From positions 1 through 7,014 of the forward strand of contig DNGD01000231.1 in the NCBI GenBank assembly GCA_003486725.1: a stretch of 7,014 nt of DNA, read 5' to 3'. The notes below the pieces were generated by a model, which saw only the letters and a program-made list of their open reading frames with translations, did not search any database and was not told the DNA's origin. Both the position numbers and the translations under genes were made by a program. Shown here piece by piece: positions 6,744 through 7,014 of the stretch; positions within the stretch are counted from its first letter, which is position 1; every line of letters starts with the position of its first letter. This stretch comes from Rhodospirillaceae bacterium. GTDB lineage: Bacteria; Pseudomonadota; Alphaproteobacteria; UBA9219.

Positions 6744-7014
6744 ATGGCACAAGGATTAGAAACAAAAGTTCAGGCCTCCGTTGGATCAACGGTTTCGGGT
6801 TTTCTGTCAGCGATCAAAGCGGGCATGCAGGCCTGCGGATCAGGAGGGAACATGTTCGCCAGTCTTTTGAACGAGGCAGAAACAAACCTGCCCGAAGTCG
6901 AAGCCTATGATCCTTCTGCGGCATCGAATGCAAAAAAGAACGCGGCGCAGACGGCTTCTGCTGAACCCGACACCGAGAACTATGATGCGCCCCGCCCCTC
7001 ATCGCGTCAGGATT
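6744..7014 (+). CDS. N-terminal part of a flagellar-region gene, possibly FliK (partial, cut by window end)
   Basis: An open frame begins at ATG 6744, with AAAGGA at 6729-6734 placed 9 nt upstream, and runs without a stop to the window edge (90 codons). It starts MAQGLETKVQASVGS, has a segment NMFASLLNEAETNLPEVEAYDP (36-57), and turns into a low-complexity stretch rich in Ala, Asn, Ser, Pro and charged residues (about 58-90). A short N-terminal segment followed by a disordered region fits the N-terminus of the hook-length control protein FliK, whose recognisable C-terminal domain would lie beyond the window. The position behind flgI-flgJ-flbY supports a flagellar role. The coding call is strong; the FliK name is inference. 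Confidence 0.7.
   Translation, partial: MAQGLETKVQASVGSTVSGFLSAIKAGMQACGSGGNMFASLLNEAETNLPEVEAYDPSAASNAKKNAAQTASAEPDTENYDAPRPSSRQD

Noticed and set aside
6745..6759. TGGCACAAGGATTAG as a second sigma-54 promoter
   Set aside because: It resembles the flgI promoter, but has AG where the invariant GC of the -12 element must be, and it lies inside the start of a coding region.

Overview
The window looks like ordinary chromosome of an alphaproteobacterium with moderate GC content. The evidence is an alphaproteobacterial combination of genes: fliX, a DksA with a degenerate zinc finger, a FlgJ that is only a rod-binding domain, and a FlbY/FlgN-like chaperone, all around a flgI promoter of sigma-54 type. 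I see no transposase, integrase, CRISPR array, tRNA or rRNA. I cannot place the organism to genus.

Left part (1-2964, + strand). A possible C-terminal tail of an unidentified gene (1-87) ends in a terminator-like hairpin. Then come ahcY (S-adenosylhomocysteine hydrolase), a 127-residue protein of unknown function with its own promoter-like sequence, and the pair ybaB-recR (nucleoid-associated protein and recombination mediator), only 3 nt apart. dnaX, the usual upstream partner of ybaB-recR, is not present.

Middle part (2980-4420, - strand). Reading leftward: fliX (flagellar assembly regulator), dksA (ppGpp-linked RNA polymerase factor), and an exported protein of unknown function whose start lies inside the end of dksA. 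It converges on recR, with a shared hairpin between the two stops. A hairpin plus T-tract at the 3' end of fliX may uncouple it from dksA.

Right part (4421-7014). A 262-nt divergent control region holds a near-consensus sigma-54 promoter (GG-N10-GC at 4639-4652) in front of flgI, and an imperfect inverted repeat about 70-105 nt upstream of it, where an enhancer-binding protein would be expected. The + strand operon then runs flgI (P-ring), a rod-binding flgJ/cheL homologue, and a flbY/FlgN-like gene. After a possible terminator comes the start of a further gene, cut by the window end, that may be fliK (hook-length control). These genes serve rod, P-ring and hook assembly. FliX on the opposite strand is, in Caulobacter, the partner of the sigma-54 activator FlbD, so the divergent pair probably forms one regulatory unit.

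The main items for a second look are the fliX/flgI control region, the two unknown proteins, and the recurrence of hairpins built into the last codons of genes (upstream tail, recR, fliX, flbY).
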